From NCBI GenBank assembly GCA_002778195.1, contig PCDI01000002.1:1-64000 (forward strand): a stretch of DNA of 64,000 bases, read 5' to 3'. Both the position numbers and the translations under genes were made by a program. Position 1 is the stretch's first letter. Each line of letters begins with the position of its first letter. This stretch comes from Raffaelea ambrosiae (lineage: Eukaryota; Ascomycota; Sordariomycetes; Ophiostomatales; Ophiostomataceae). The notes under the pieces are model-generated. The model searched no databases, was not told the origin of the DNA, and saw only the letters and a program-made list of their open reading frames with translations. Positions 1-9,781 of the stretch are shown here, one piece after another.

Positions 1-57
1 TAACCCTAACCCTAACCCTAACCCTAACCCTAACCCTAACCCTAACCCTAACCCTAA
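1..57. repeat. Telomere repeat array (CCCTAA)n
   Basis: About nine uninterrupted copies of the 6-base unit CCCTAA, which is the C-rich strand of the TTAGGG repeat used by most filamentous fungi. The array starts at the first base and stops at about 57, where AT-rich sequence begins. This fixes the window as the left end of a chromosome. The true telomere is probably longer than what was assembled. Confidence 0.98.
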
Positions 58-660
58 GTCTTTAATAAAATTACGACATTAAGAGTTCGTCTTCTCAGTT
101 TAATCGCGAAGCGATTTATTAAAAGCGAACCGTATACTCGAATACGAATCCCTTTTAATAAAAGCGAAAAAAAGCTCATTCGATCGTTCTTTCTTTATTA
201 AAGCTTCTAAAAGCTCTTTTAATCGCTATTTCAAAGTTACGATAGTTATTAAATAGTTTTTACGTTTCGTTATCTTAATTATTTAAGTTCGAGTTTTTTA
301 AAAAGTTGTGTAAACGTGATTTAAACCATTTTAATACGCTTCCCTTCAACCGGCTAACTATAAACTAAACTTTAATAACGTAAAGCTTAAACTAGTCTTT
401 ATAATAACGTATATAAGTACGAAGTTACGTTAAAAAGTTTTATAATATTTCTTTAATATCGTCGAATGCTTTAAGTTTATCTATTTTAAAAGCTTTTTTT
501 TTAATTTTTACTATTAACACTTAAGTTTAAAGTTAATCGATTATACTTTTTAAAGTTATAATCTCTTATTAATAAGCTTAAATTATCGTAATAACGCTTA
601 TAACCGTGTTATTATTTATTCTAATAACTAAAAGAATAAAAGTATTAAAAGCTATAGTTG
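58..660. other. AT-rich, RIP-like degraded subtelomere
   Basis: No gene is visible. The stretch is rich in TA, TTAA and AAAG words, and most of its remaining C bases sit in CG dinucleotides, as expected after C-to-T mutation of CpA and CpT sites. It ends at the 5-bp target duplication AGTTG (656-660) of the retrotransposon, so it and the AT-rich block after 6293 were once continuous. The original sequence class cannot be recognised. Confidence 0.7.
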
Positions 661-936
661 TGTTACGGCCGGCAGGTAGACAGGTAGGCAGGGACGAGAT
701 ATAGTATATTTAGGATAGCTAGTCTTCTACAAAGGTGTAAATAGGGGTTAGGTTATAAACGAAGACGTAGCTCAAAGAGCTACGTTTAGGAGGCAGATGC
801 GGCTCAAAGAACTATCTACGATAGCGGTGACAAGCGGCAGTAATCTCAGGGGGGATCAGCTAGGTTTGCCAGCTAACATACGAGCAGACAGACAATAAGC
901 AAGTAGGGTGGGGCTCCGGCACGGCGGTCCGTGACA
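661..936 (-). repeat. LTR (3' LTR of the element)
   Basis: 276 bp beginning TGTTACGG and ending GTGACA. It matches 6013-6288 over its whole length with no insertions or deletions. About 21 differences can be counted by eye and all are C/T or A/G transitions. Confidence 0.95.
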
Positions 937-950
937 GTACTCCCTTTTTT
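937..950 (-). other. Polypurine tract of the retrotransposon
   Basis: In element orientation a run of A then GGGAGTAC lies directly against the inner edge of the downstream LTR. This is where plus-strand DNA synthesis is primed in LTR retrotransposons. Its position supports the minus-strand orientation deduced from the pol domains. Confidence 0.7.
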
Positions 951-977
951 ACGACCGAGCTCCGTCGAGGTTGAAGG

Positions 978-3900
978 TTAAGGACCAAGCTTATCGAGGT
1001 AACGGCGGTAGTAGTTGTTTAAGAGTTGTTTAACATTCGTTAAGTATTTAGCGGGTTCGGTGGTCGGGTTTTTATAACCGACTCAGCGGACCACGTACTT
1101 TAGGTGGGGGGGTCCACGCTCTCGGCGATCGAGCTTGGAGTTGAGGACCTTAGCGACCTCGTACTTAGTCTCGTTAGCGACCTCGACGTGCGGCGGCGGC
1201 GGGCGAGTTTGATTGAGGATTGGGTTAGATATGTCGGTTATGCGGAGGCGGGAGACGTGGAAGACGGGGTGGACTCGGATAAAGGTGGGTAGGTTTAACT
1301 TGTAGGTATACGGGTTAATAACTTTAGAAATACGGTACGAGTTAAGGTTTTTTTAGTTTAACTTTTTCGTCGAGCGGGCGGTAGTTAGGGTGCGGGCGTT
1401 TAACTAAACGTACTCGCTTTCTTTAAATAAGCGAGGGGGTTGTCGATGCCGGTTGGCTTGCTCTTCGTAACGGTTTTACGCGGCGGTTATCTCGTTTCGA
1501 ATTAACTCGGTAATCTTCTTTATGCGGGCAGCGAAGCGGGCAGCATTTCGGGATTGCGGTGTGTTGAGCAGGTTTTCGATGGGCTCGAAACTCAACTGGG
1601 GCTCGAAGCCGTAGTTAGCGTAAAACGGGAATAAGCCGGTAGTTTTAGAGTGGTGAGCGTTATTAGCGAACTCGGTTAACGGTAACCATACGTTTTAATC
1701 ATCTTGTAAGTAGGCTACGTAAGCGTGGAGGTATTGTTTTAAAACGGAGTTAATTCTTTTCGTTTGGCCGTCGGTTTCGGGATGGTGTGTTGTAGATAGG
1801 GCGGGCGTAATCTTTAGTAAGCGAGTAAGGCTGCGTTAGAATTTTGTAGCGAATTGTGTTCTTCGGTTTGATACGATCGTTATAGGCAGGCTATGAAGCT
1901 TTTAGACGTGGTTTAGGTATAGGTGAGCAGCGTCTTTTGCGTTATAGGTTTCGTGATAGGGGATTAAGTGGCGCATCTTAGTTAATCGATCGATTACAAC
2001 TATGATAACGTTGTAGCCGTGGCTTTTAAGTAGGTGCGTAATAAAGTTTATAGAGATATTACGTTAAGTTCGATTAAGAACGAGTAGAGGGTATAAAAGT
2101 CCTTTTTAACCGTTTCGAAACGGGGCGGCTTTGCGGTAGGTATAGCACTTCTTCACTCAACGAGTAACGTAGCGGGCTATGTTGGGTTAGTAGTACTCGC
2201 GGGATAATAATTTATATGTTTTAAAACGGTTGGGGTGGCTCGAAGCCGGGTAGTCGTGATAGCGGCGAAGTAAGTTAGCTTTTAAGTCGTCGTGGTTAAA
2301 GACGTACATCCGGTCTCGTACGTATAAGTATTCGTGACGGTTGGTACACTTCGCGAGGGTTAGAGTGGGTAAGCGGTGCGTCTTTAAGTCGGCTAGGGCT
2401 TTTAGAGCTTGACGAGGGATCGGGTCGGCTTCGTACGCTTATTAAAATAGGTTGTGTAGGTTAAGGGGTAGGAGTAGTGCGTGGAATCGAAGGTTTGGAG
2501 CGAGGTTTTGCTGTTTTAAAACCGTTTAACTTTAGTGTAGGAAGCGTGTATTCCCCTCTTTAGGGAGATCTCTTAATCTTCGTATTAGAGAGTTAAGCTT
2601 AACACTTTACTTTTCGGGGCGGTAGTGGATTTGGAAGTTGAAGCGGGATAAGAACTCGGATTAACGGGCTTAACGGCGGTTAAGTAGCTTCGTAGAGGTA
2701 AAGTATTCTAAGTTTTGATAGTCGGTTAAGACTTTGATAAGTGAGGGAGCCCTCTTTAGCTTAAAGCGCCACTCTTTAAAACAGCGAATAATAGCGAGCA
2801 ACTCTTTATCGTAGATCTCGTAGTTGCATTTCGTAGCGGTGAACTTTTTCGAGTAAAAAGCGACAAAGTGTAAGACGTCGTCGTTATCGTATTAGGATAT
2901 GACGTTAGCGGAGACGTAGTCGGAGGAGTTAGTCTTTAAAATCACGTCTTTTTCTCATTCGAAATGGGTTAAAATAAGAGCGGTTGCAAAGCGGGATTTT
3001 AATAGTTTAAATGCGTTGAAGCAAGCGGTATCTCACGCGAAGGGAGTATCTTTTTTAGTTAGGCGGGTTAGCGGTGTAGTGATTTTAAAGAAGTCGGCGA
3101 TGAAGCGGCGGTAAAAGTTAATAAAGCTTAAGAAGGCTTAAACGTCGGTTAAGCAGGTTAAGGCGGGCTAGTCTCGAATCGTCTGTGTCTTAACTAGGTT
3201 TATGCGAATGCTATTACGGCCGATGATTAAGCCCAAGAATTTAGTCTCGGTATAGTAAAATTCGCATTTAAAGGCTTTAACGTACAAGCCAACCTCGCGT
3301 AAGCGTGTTAGAACGGCGCGGATATGTTTCGTGTGTTTTTTACGGGTCCGGCTATAGATTAAGATGTTATTTAAGTATATAGTGTAGATTAAGTTTAAGA
3401 GTTCTCGTAAGGAGGCGTTGATATAACGTTGAAAGGTTGACGAGGCGCCGGTGAGCTCGAATGGTATAACTAGGCTCTCAAACAGGCTAAATCGAGTGTG
3501 AAATGCGTTTAAATACTCTTTTTCTTTTTTAACGCGGAGCTCGTTGAAAGCGGAGACGATATCTATTTTACTATAGTATTTTATCTCGGACAGGTTATTT
3601 AGGGTCTTTTTAATTAAGGGCAGCGGGTATCGGTCTTTAATAGTAACGGCGTTTAAAGCGCGGTAGTCGACGTAAAAGCGTAAGCTACCGTCGTTTTTCT
3701 TTATAAATAGGATAGGAGAGGCGATAGGGGACGAACTCGGCTGAATGAATCCTTTTCGAAGATTCTCATTTAACCATTCTCGTAGCGCGCGGAGCTTTTC
3801 CCGCGATATAAAGTAAAGAGGGTCGTACGGTAGCACAACGCTCTTTTTTAACGTAATATAGTGGTTTATCGAGCGATACGAAGGCAGCTTATTAGCTTTT

Positions 3901-4570
3901 TGAAGGGAGAAGACGTTAGCGAAGTTGGTAATCTTCGACGGTAGAATAAGGAGTAGCGGCTCGGCTTTCGAAGCGTTTAAAAGTTGGTTTAAGGTGTTTA
4001 GAATAATGGTGTAAAACCGGTAAGATTTCTAATAAGCGTAAGCGATAACTTTTTTTTTCGAAATCGAAGCGATGTTTATATAGCGGAGGGCTAACGGGCG
4101 TTGGTTTTAATGTATTAAGCGACTCTTTTTTAGAACAGTGTGTAAGGCGCGGACTTTCTTAGGGTAAGACGAGACATTATAGTTGGTGCGATAGTACTCG
4201 TTATTAAAGGTGATTGAGTGTTTAACGAAGCGAATAGTTGGGTTGTATTACTTTAACTAAAGCATTCTTAACACGATAAAATAGTGCGTTAGTTGAGTAA
4301 CGAAAAACAAAACGTTTTTTTAGTAGTAGTCTTTGATTTTTAAACCGGCGCGTACGTAGTACTCGCATTTACCGGCTTTAGTAGCTCTTTTATCAAATAC
4401 TTCGATATTAAACGAGTTACGTAAACGGTGTAAAGGTAGGTGATAGCGAGAGGCTTAGTCGGCGTCGATAAAGGCTTTTCTTTTAACGCCGTAGTCGGTT
4501 AAAGCATACGTTAAAAGGGTAAGCTAGTCTTTCGCTATTAGCTCGGCGGGTAAGATTATTAAGTTAAAGC
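978..4570 (-). pseudogene. Degenerate pol: protease, RT, RNase H, integrase, chromodomain
   Basis: Translated on the minus strand, interrupted by several stops, the domains occur in chromovirus order. A retropepsin-like segment lies at about 4230-4560 (ALTDYGVKRKAFIDAD). RT is the only long open stretch, 3168-3836, with YVDYRALNAV and the catalytic box YLNNILIYS, where the usual YxDD has become NN. RNase H lies at about 2620-2960 (NYEIYDKELLAII and FLSRFNFQIHYRP). Integrase lies at about 1560-2200, with DRLTKMRHLIP and HHPETDGQT; the second catalytic Asp of the usual VSDRGTQF is Asn. A chromodomain lies at about 978-1170, with TTEPAKYL and an in-frame stop where Trp is expected. Losses of Asp, Cys and Trp by G-to-A on the coding strand fit RIP. 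Confidence 0.92.
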
Positions 4571-5428
4571 GTTAATTATATTCTTCTTCAATAGGAAGTT
4601 TATGAGCAGCGGTTAAGGAGATTCGGACGACGGTATAGGGTGCGTTAAGGAGCGGGCTTAGCATACGACTTAGTCTAAGCGCACCCTTTCTCCCGACAGT
4701 TGTTGAGGGGAACGGGAGTTGGAAGAGCGGTGGGAGCGGCGGTTACGCGAGTAGTGACGGCAGCCGTTAAAAGAGTGTTAAAACGAAGCAGCAGAGTTAG
4801 GGACGCCGGCGTTACGAAGGTTAAACGCGCGAGGGTCGCGGGTGTTAGGGTACGAGCAGGCGGCCACAAAATAATCTTTCGACCCGTAACGATAACACTC
4901 GCCACGGTTTCGGCGGGTGGTGTCGCGGCGTTGGTAAAACAGGTTTATCGGGTTGGGAAGCGAAGCGGCGTTAAGCTTTTTAGTAAACGGGGTAGGAAGC
5001 GAGGGAGTTAACGTCGTAATAAGCGCTTAGAGAGTACGAGTAAAGGCGGTGTTTGCGACGAGGGGGCGTTGGAGGGAGCTTTAAGCGTTTAGGTGGAAGC
5101 GGTGGTTGTTTAAAGATTATAGTAACGTTATAAAGTTGTAATAGTCCGGTGTAAGAGCATTAGTATAAATTTAGTGTTAGTATAACTTACGAAAAATAGT
5201 ATCTTTTAAAATGGTTTAAAGTTGTTTGTTGAGTATTTTAGCTTTTATAGTAAGCCGTTAAAATTCAATAAAGAAGGTATTAAAGTCTTTATTCGTTTAA
5301 CGGTAGTGGAACAGTTTTTAACGGGAATTTTAGACTAGGTCGGGGTCTTCAAACGCTCGATTAAAGATTTCTAAGATGTTATAATAGTCGCGGAGTACCT
5401 CGTAATCGTTTCGGTAATACGAGAGAAT

Positions 5429-5845
5429 TTACGCGTAAACCGCGCTTATTAAACAGCCCGTTGTATAAACTAAGCGAAAGACGAGAGTAAAGAAGCGATT
5501 AACGTTAATAGTTAGTTTATCTCGTACGGCTTGTTTAAAGCGGCGGAGGTCTGAGCGAGTACCGTCGAACTTGTTAAAGTCGAGTAGCTTTTTAAAGCGG
5601 GTGGTTGAGGGAGGTTTGAAAGGAGTCGGAGGATACGGTGCCAGAGTTCGACCTTCGCCGGCGTTAGTGGACGAGGGCAGGGGGGAAGCAGACGAGGGGG
5701 CAAGTACAGTCGGGGCTTGTAAACGACGGAAGTGCTCGAAGTTTATACGCGCGTCGAGTAGTTGCTCAATTAAGCCTTTGATAGAGTAGCGGCTCTCCTC
5801 AAAGCGGCTATTAGCGGCGATAAGTTCGGTACGAGCGGTAGTCAA
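5429..5845 (-). pseudogene. Retrotransposon gag-like fragment
   Basis: A 138-codon open stretch on the minus strand, next to the 5' LTR in element orientation. Residues about 30-60 are Pro/Ser-rich. The segment FNKFDGTRSDLRRFKQ resembles the start of the capsid domain in fungal Gypsy gag proteins. No clear CCHC zinc knuckle was found downstream. The fragment is cut off by stops and belongs to the degraded element. Confidence 0.75.
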
Positions 5846-6012
5846 TTCTTCGTCTTGCTAGCGAAGAAGTTTATAAGTGGCTTGGAAGTAAGCTATCCAA
5901 GCCCTGGGATCGGCGGCTATCGAATTAGCGAAGTCTTCCGGGTCGGAGGGCATGGTAGGGGGTTCCGGGATCGTAGGCATCTCGTCGGCACTTATGGGAA
6001 GGAGCTACGTAA

Positions 6013-6288
6013 TGTCACGGCCGGCAGGTAGACAGGTAGGCAGGGACGAGATGCAGTATATTTAGGATAGCTAGTCTTTTATAGAGGTGTAGGTAGGGGT
6101 CAGGTTGTAGACGAAGACGTAGCTTAAGGAGCTACGTTTAGGAGGCAGATGCGGCTTAAAGAACTATCTACGATAGCGGTGACAAGCGGCAGTAATCTTA
6201 GGGGGGATTAGCTAGGTCTGTCAGCTAGCATACGAGCAGACAGACAATAAGCAAGCAGGGTGGGGCTCCGGCACGGCGGTCCGTGATA
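6013..6288 (-). repeat. LTR (5' LTR of the element)
   Basis: 276 bp beginning TGTCACGG and ending GTGATA, full-length partner of 661-936. It is followed by AGTTG, identical to the five bases before the other LTR. The terminal base change CA to TA is itself a CpA-to-TpA transition. Confidence 0.95.
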
Positions 6289-6293
6289 AGTTG

Positions 6294-7053
6294 CTTTTTA
6301 AATTATATAAAAAGATAACGTTAACCTATTTTTAAACAAAAGTAGTTAAAATATAACGAACACCGGGTTTTCAAGTAATAAACTTACGTAAGAGTTTATA
6401 TTAACAAAATAGTTAAAGCTTAAAGTTTATAATACTAAAAGCGGGTTTTTTCGTACGTGCGAATAGATGTTCGAAAGCTATTAAAGCTATTCGAGCTTTA
6501 TCCTAAATACTTAAATTAACTATTAAAAAGTCTAACTCTTCCTATCTATTTATTCGAGGGAGCGAGCCTACTCTTTTATCTAAGTCTTAAATCGCTAAGC
6601 CGTGATTTAAATCATAAATCCGTAGTAATCCATCGTGATCCTGGTGATTCATCGTGAGCTGGATCGTTGCTCCATCGCGATCCATCGTGATCCGTCACGT
6701 AATTGCTTATATCATTCTGTTTTACCGTGTTTGTCCGCCTTTGGTTTCTTCCCTTTGGTCTAATCGTCTGTTCTTGTGTTTTCAATCGCGGGGGCCGCTG
6801 CTTGGGTCGTAACATAGTGTTTGTTAGTTACGGTGTACTCACGTGTACACGCTGCGTTGATTGGTTGGTTGAGTACTGGGCTTTATTTATTTTTATATAT
6901 AAAAGCTTTTCCGTGTTTGCCTTTATGTATTTGGACTTTCAACTTATAAGTAAACCTTTTTTTCTTTTAGATAGTTTAGCTATATACGGTGCTTAATGCA
7001 ACTATTATATCTTACTTCTGATATTTTCTCACCAAAAAAATACATTAACGAGC
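6294..7053. other. AT-rich subtelomeric flank with degenerate ATCGTGATCC repeats
   Basis: A continuation of the AT-rich block that the retrotransposon split. From about 6625 to 6700 the words ATCGTGATCC, ATCGCGATCC and ATTCATCGTGA recur in imperfect copies. The AT bias fades toward 7000, where the first host gene ends. No gene is supported here. Confidence 0.55.
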
Positions 7054-8866
7054 TTATCCGATTTGAAATGGATGGTAGGACTTGACGAGCTGGGCGTAAG
7101 CGTGTCTCATCGCTCTCGGCAGTTCTTCCTCGGTAATGCGGACAAGTCTGTCCTTAGTTTTATCTTTGTCGTACCGCTGTCTTAACTCGCTAAGATAGGT
7201 TACCCTTATTCTCAGCTTACCAAACCGATATTTGTTCCCCTCCACAACGACAAACGTCTCTCATAGCCCGATTTCCAGCAGACAGACGCCCATACTATAG
7301 ATGTCGTGACCCATGTTTGGTGGTTCCTTTACCGTTTCTTGCTGCTGGGGGTGGAGGTACACCATTCTTTCCCGTGGCTGCTTCGGGGTTTTCAAGCCCA
7401 CACTCCCACGGGAGTGTACGTTGTGCCAATGGGTCAGATAGAGGCAGCCGAATCCAGGCGGGACATCGCCGACCGTCGGCATATCGGACTCGGTCCACGA
7501 CGGGGCGGCATGCTCGGACGGCGGGGTCCTGTGCCCCCCTCTCCCCCCGGTCATATTGTCAAAATTGTCGTTGCGGTGGTGTCCGAGCAGCCCGAGCAGG
7601 CCGTTTTTGTTCTTGTTGTTATTGCGAAGACTCTCCCGGCTTACCTTTCTCTTTGTATTCTGAGCCGGAGCGCCGCTTGTAGGCGACTGCTTTCTGTTGT
7701 TGCCCCCCGTGGACGAATACCGCCTTACTATACCCTGGGCAACCCTGGTTAAAGACGTCCGTCTCTTCAGAGGCGGTTTCGGACCCCCCGGAGCGTTGGC
7801 GGCGGCGGCGGCGGCGGCGGCCTGGTCGGTGCCACCTTCCAATACACCTCCGGCACTCTGATTCGCTTCGCTGGGGACGTTGTTGTTGTTGTTGTTGTTG
7901 TTGCTGTCCTTCGGTGCCAGGAACAGGATCGTGTCACTCCGGATGGAGCAGTGCGCGATCCCGGCCTGGTGCACCTTGAGCACGGCGTCTGCCAACTGCA
8001 GCGCGAGCGCGAACCGGTCCTCGAGAGAGACAGGAATGGCGTGTGTGTCGTCGGCCCTCTTCTTTTTGCTGCTGATCAGATCCGCCAGCAGCAGCAGGGC
8101 ATCGTCCCTCGCGTTGTTGGGCAGCAAAAAGATGGCCCTGTACTGCTCGAATCCGATGCACGGCAGTACTCCCTTTTGGAAACCGGTGTTTTTGTCGCAG
8201 GACCACCAAAGCTTCTCGGCGACGCGACTAGCCAGCTCTTCACTTTTCTTCATTTCGGATGCCTTGTTCGGCCGGTATGACTCTACAAACACAGGTATTC
8301 TGTAGGGCGCCCCCTGGACGCGTTGGAAGCCTCTCCATAGGGCAATCGTCTTGTAGCATCTTGGCGCATATTCTACGTGTATTTTTAGCTCATCGAGCAA
8401 TAGTCTGAAATTGTTCTCGACTTTTGCGAGGTCGTCCCGCCTCGAGGCCATACTGACGAGGCTGACGATGCCCTGAAGTGTACTTATGCGGTGGTTGATC
8501 GTTGCAAAGAGCTCCGTGTATTTCGTCCTGGCCCACAATGCCCACTCGGAGCGGCTGATCAGGTCTTGGGGGTGGACGGCAGGACCGCCGGCTGCTGCTT
8601 CTCTGTTGGACGACCTCATTTTCGTGAGATCGCCGATGGCCTTTTTCAGGTCGTCCTGCAAACCTTCTGCCGCCTTCTGGATCGCATCTTTATCTGGCCC
8701 GCCGAGCTTGGTCTGGTTCTGGAGGAGGGCGAAGTGAATTAGGTTAAGCCTAATGATGTTCAGTTGGCCGTCGTAAAGGTAGAGCTGTTCAATGGTAGGC
8801 CTCGATGATTTTTTCCAGTCTCTCAGCCAAGCTGATAGACGCGTCAATGGCGCCGAGAATATCCAT
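7054..8866 (-). pseudogene. Broken HeLo-like / pseudokinase incompatibility-type gene
   Basis: The main open part (7261-8847) reads as an alpha-helical N-terminal domain followed by a kinase-like C-terminal domain. The latter shows PCIGFEQYRAIFLL, FALALQLADAVLKVHQAG, then HCSIRSDTILF where kinases have HRDLKPxN, and ends at GHDIYSMGVCLLEIGL. This layout matches fungal HeLo/prion-inhibition proteins with a kinase-like tail. The catalytic Asp is absent, so it is a pseudokinase. A low-complexity Asn/Ala insert of about 130 residues splits the kinase lobe and is coded by GTT and GGC repeats at 7879-7903 and 7798-7821. Two lesions are seen. UGA replaces the Trp expected after LLEIGL (7261-7263), and the same frame runs on for 68 codons to 7054. 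In addition, the natural start MDILGAIDASISLAERLEK (8866) is one base out of frame with the rest near 8790-8800. Function is inferred from family; the gene looks recently inactivated. Confidence 0.75.
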
Positions 8867-9781
8867 GTCGGCGTTTTACAGCGACTCTGTGGTGTGCAGG
8901 CCTGGGGTGTTTTGGATACTTGGAGTGTTGTTGTTCATGCCAAGGGGGGTCTTAAGGGGGGGGACTTGCAAAAAGAAGTCCTGCAATCTTTATAAGAAAA
9001 AGTCCTACCTGACGACTCAAGGCAATGTGATAACACGACTGCAACGCTGTCTGCAAGCCACACCGCAGGGCTGCCAAAAAGGAGAAGCCGCATTCTGACA
9101 TATCTCTGACATGTCTGACGTGTTACGACTTTATTGGGCACAATACAATAAATGCCCGGGAAAACTGTCAGACGCCCCCCAACACCTTTTCCACGGCAAA
9201 AGAGAAATTACGCGTGTCTGATTCTGCTACAGCCTTTAGTGAGTGAGTGAGTGTGAGTGAGTGATCAATTTAACGCCCGAAGTTGCCGCAAGCAACTTCT
9301 GTTATTGTATGGCAGCTAGGTTAATTTGTTACTTTTTGGTGTAAATAGGGTGTCGAAAAGGGGGTACGCCACGTTAAGCCGTTACTCGTACCTGCCCACT
9401 CATATATTTAAAAATAGACCATCTCGGCCGTTACAGAGAGCGGGGACATGGGCCCTTTAATACAACGCTCCGCCCCGACGCGTTTCTTGGCAATTAGAAT
9501 TCTCGTGTTCAATGGGCTAGATGACGGGCAAGCACGGGCCTGCTTGTCGCACTCCGTTTCAAATCCCCCTTTCCATTGGAAGGGGGGTCACATTGCCTAA
9601 CTCCTGCTTACGGTATTGTCTGGGACGTTCCCCGTCTTTGGGGTCAGAGTTTTCTTTCTTACTACTGTCCATGATCTCCCCCCGTTCCGTTATATATTTG
9701 TTCGTGTTTACTTTTATCTCGCAGGTCTACAGCTCTCAATCTTAAACGAGACTTCCCAGTTCATTCCTTTGACGAGTCGCT
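8867..9781. other. Intergenic region with GTGA microsatellite
   Basis: It lies between the divergent HeLo-like gene and the bestrophin-like gene and should hold both promoters. A short GTGA/GAGT repeat lies at about 9237-9265. A C/T-rich tract with TCTCGCAGG just before 9782 is typical of a fungal 5' leader. No gene was recognised. Confidence 0.5.

Larger units (their letters stand above)
661..6288 (-). mobile_element. Ty3/Gypsy chromovirus LTR retrotransposon, RIP-degraded
   Basis: A structurally complete 5.6-kb element lying on the minus strand. It has 276-bp LTRs at both ends (661-936 and 6013-6288) and the 5-bp target duplication AGTTG on each side (656-660, 6289-6293). A purine tract in element orientation (937-950) abuts the downstream LTR. 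In element order one can read gag, protease, RT, RNase H, integrase and a chromodomain. This order and the C-terminal chromodomain place it among chromoviruses. All coding parts contain stops or altered catalytic residues, mostly of the kind made by C-to-T or G-to-A change (Trp to stop, Asp to Asn, Cys to Tyr). It therefore cannot move on its own. A tRNA primer-binding site next to the 6013 LTR was not recognised. Confidence 0.95.

Noticed and set aside
1104..1292. Plus-strand 62-codon frame near the telomere
   Set aside because: It is antisense to the chromodomain and integrase tail, which give a better match on the minus strand.
4675..5011. Overlapping open frames on both strands (76 and 103 codons) inside the retrotransposon
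   Set aside because: They lie in RIP-altered, CpG-rich sequence where stop codons are rare by composition in some frames. No family motif; at most the region between gag and protease.
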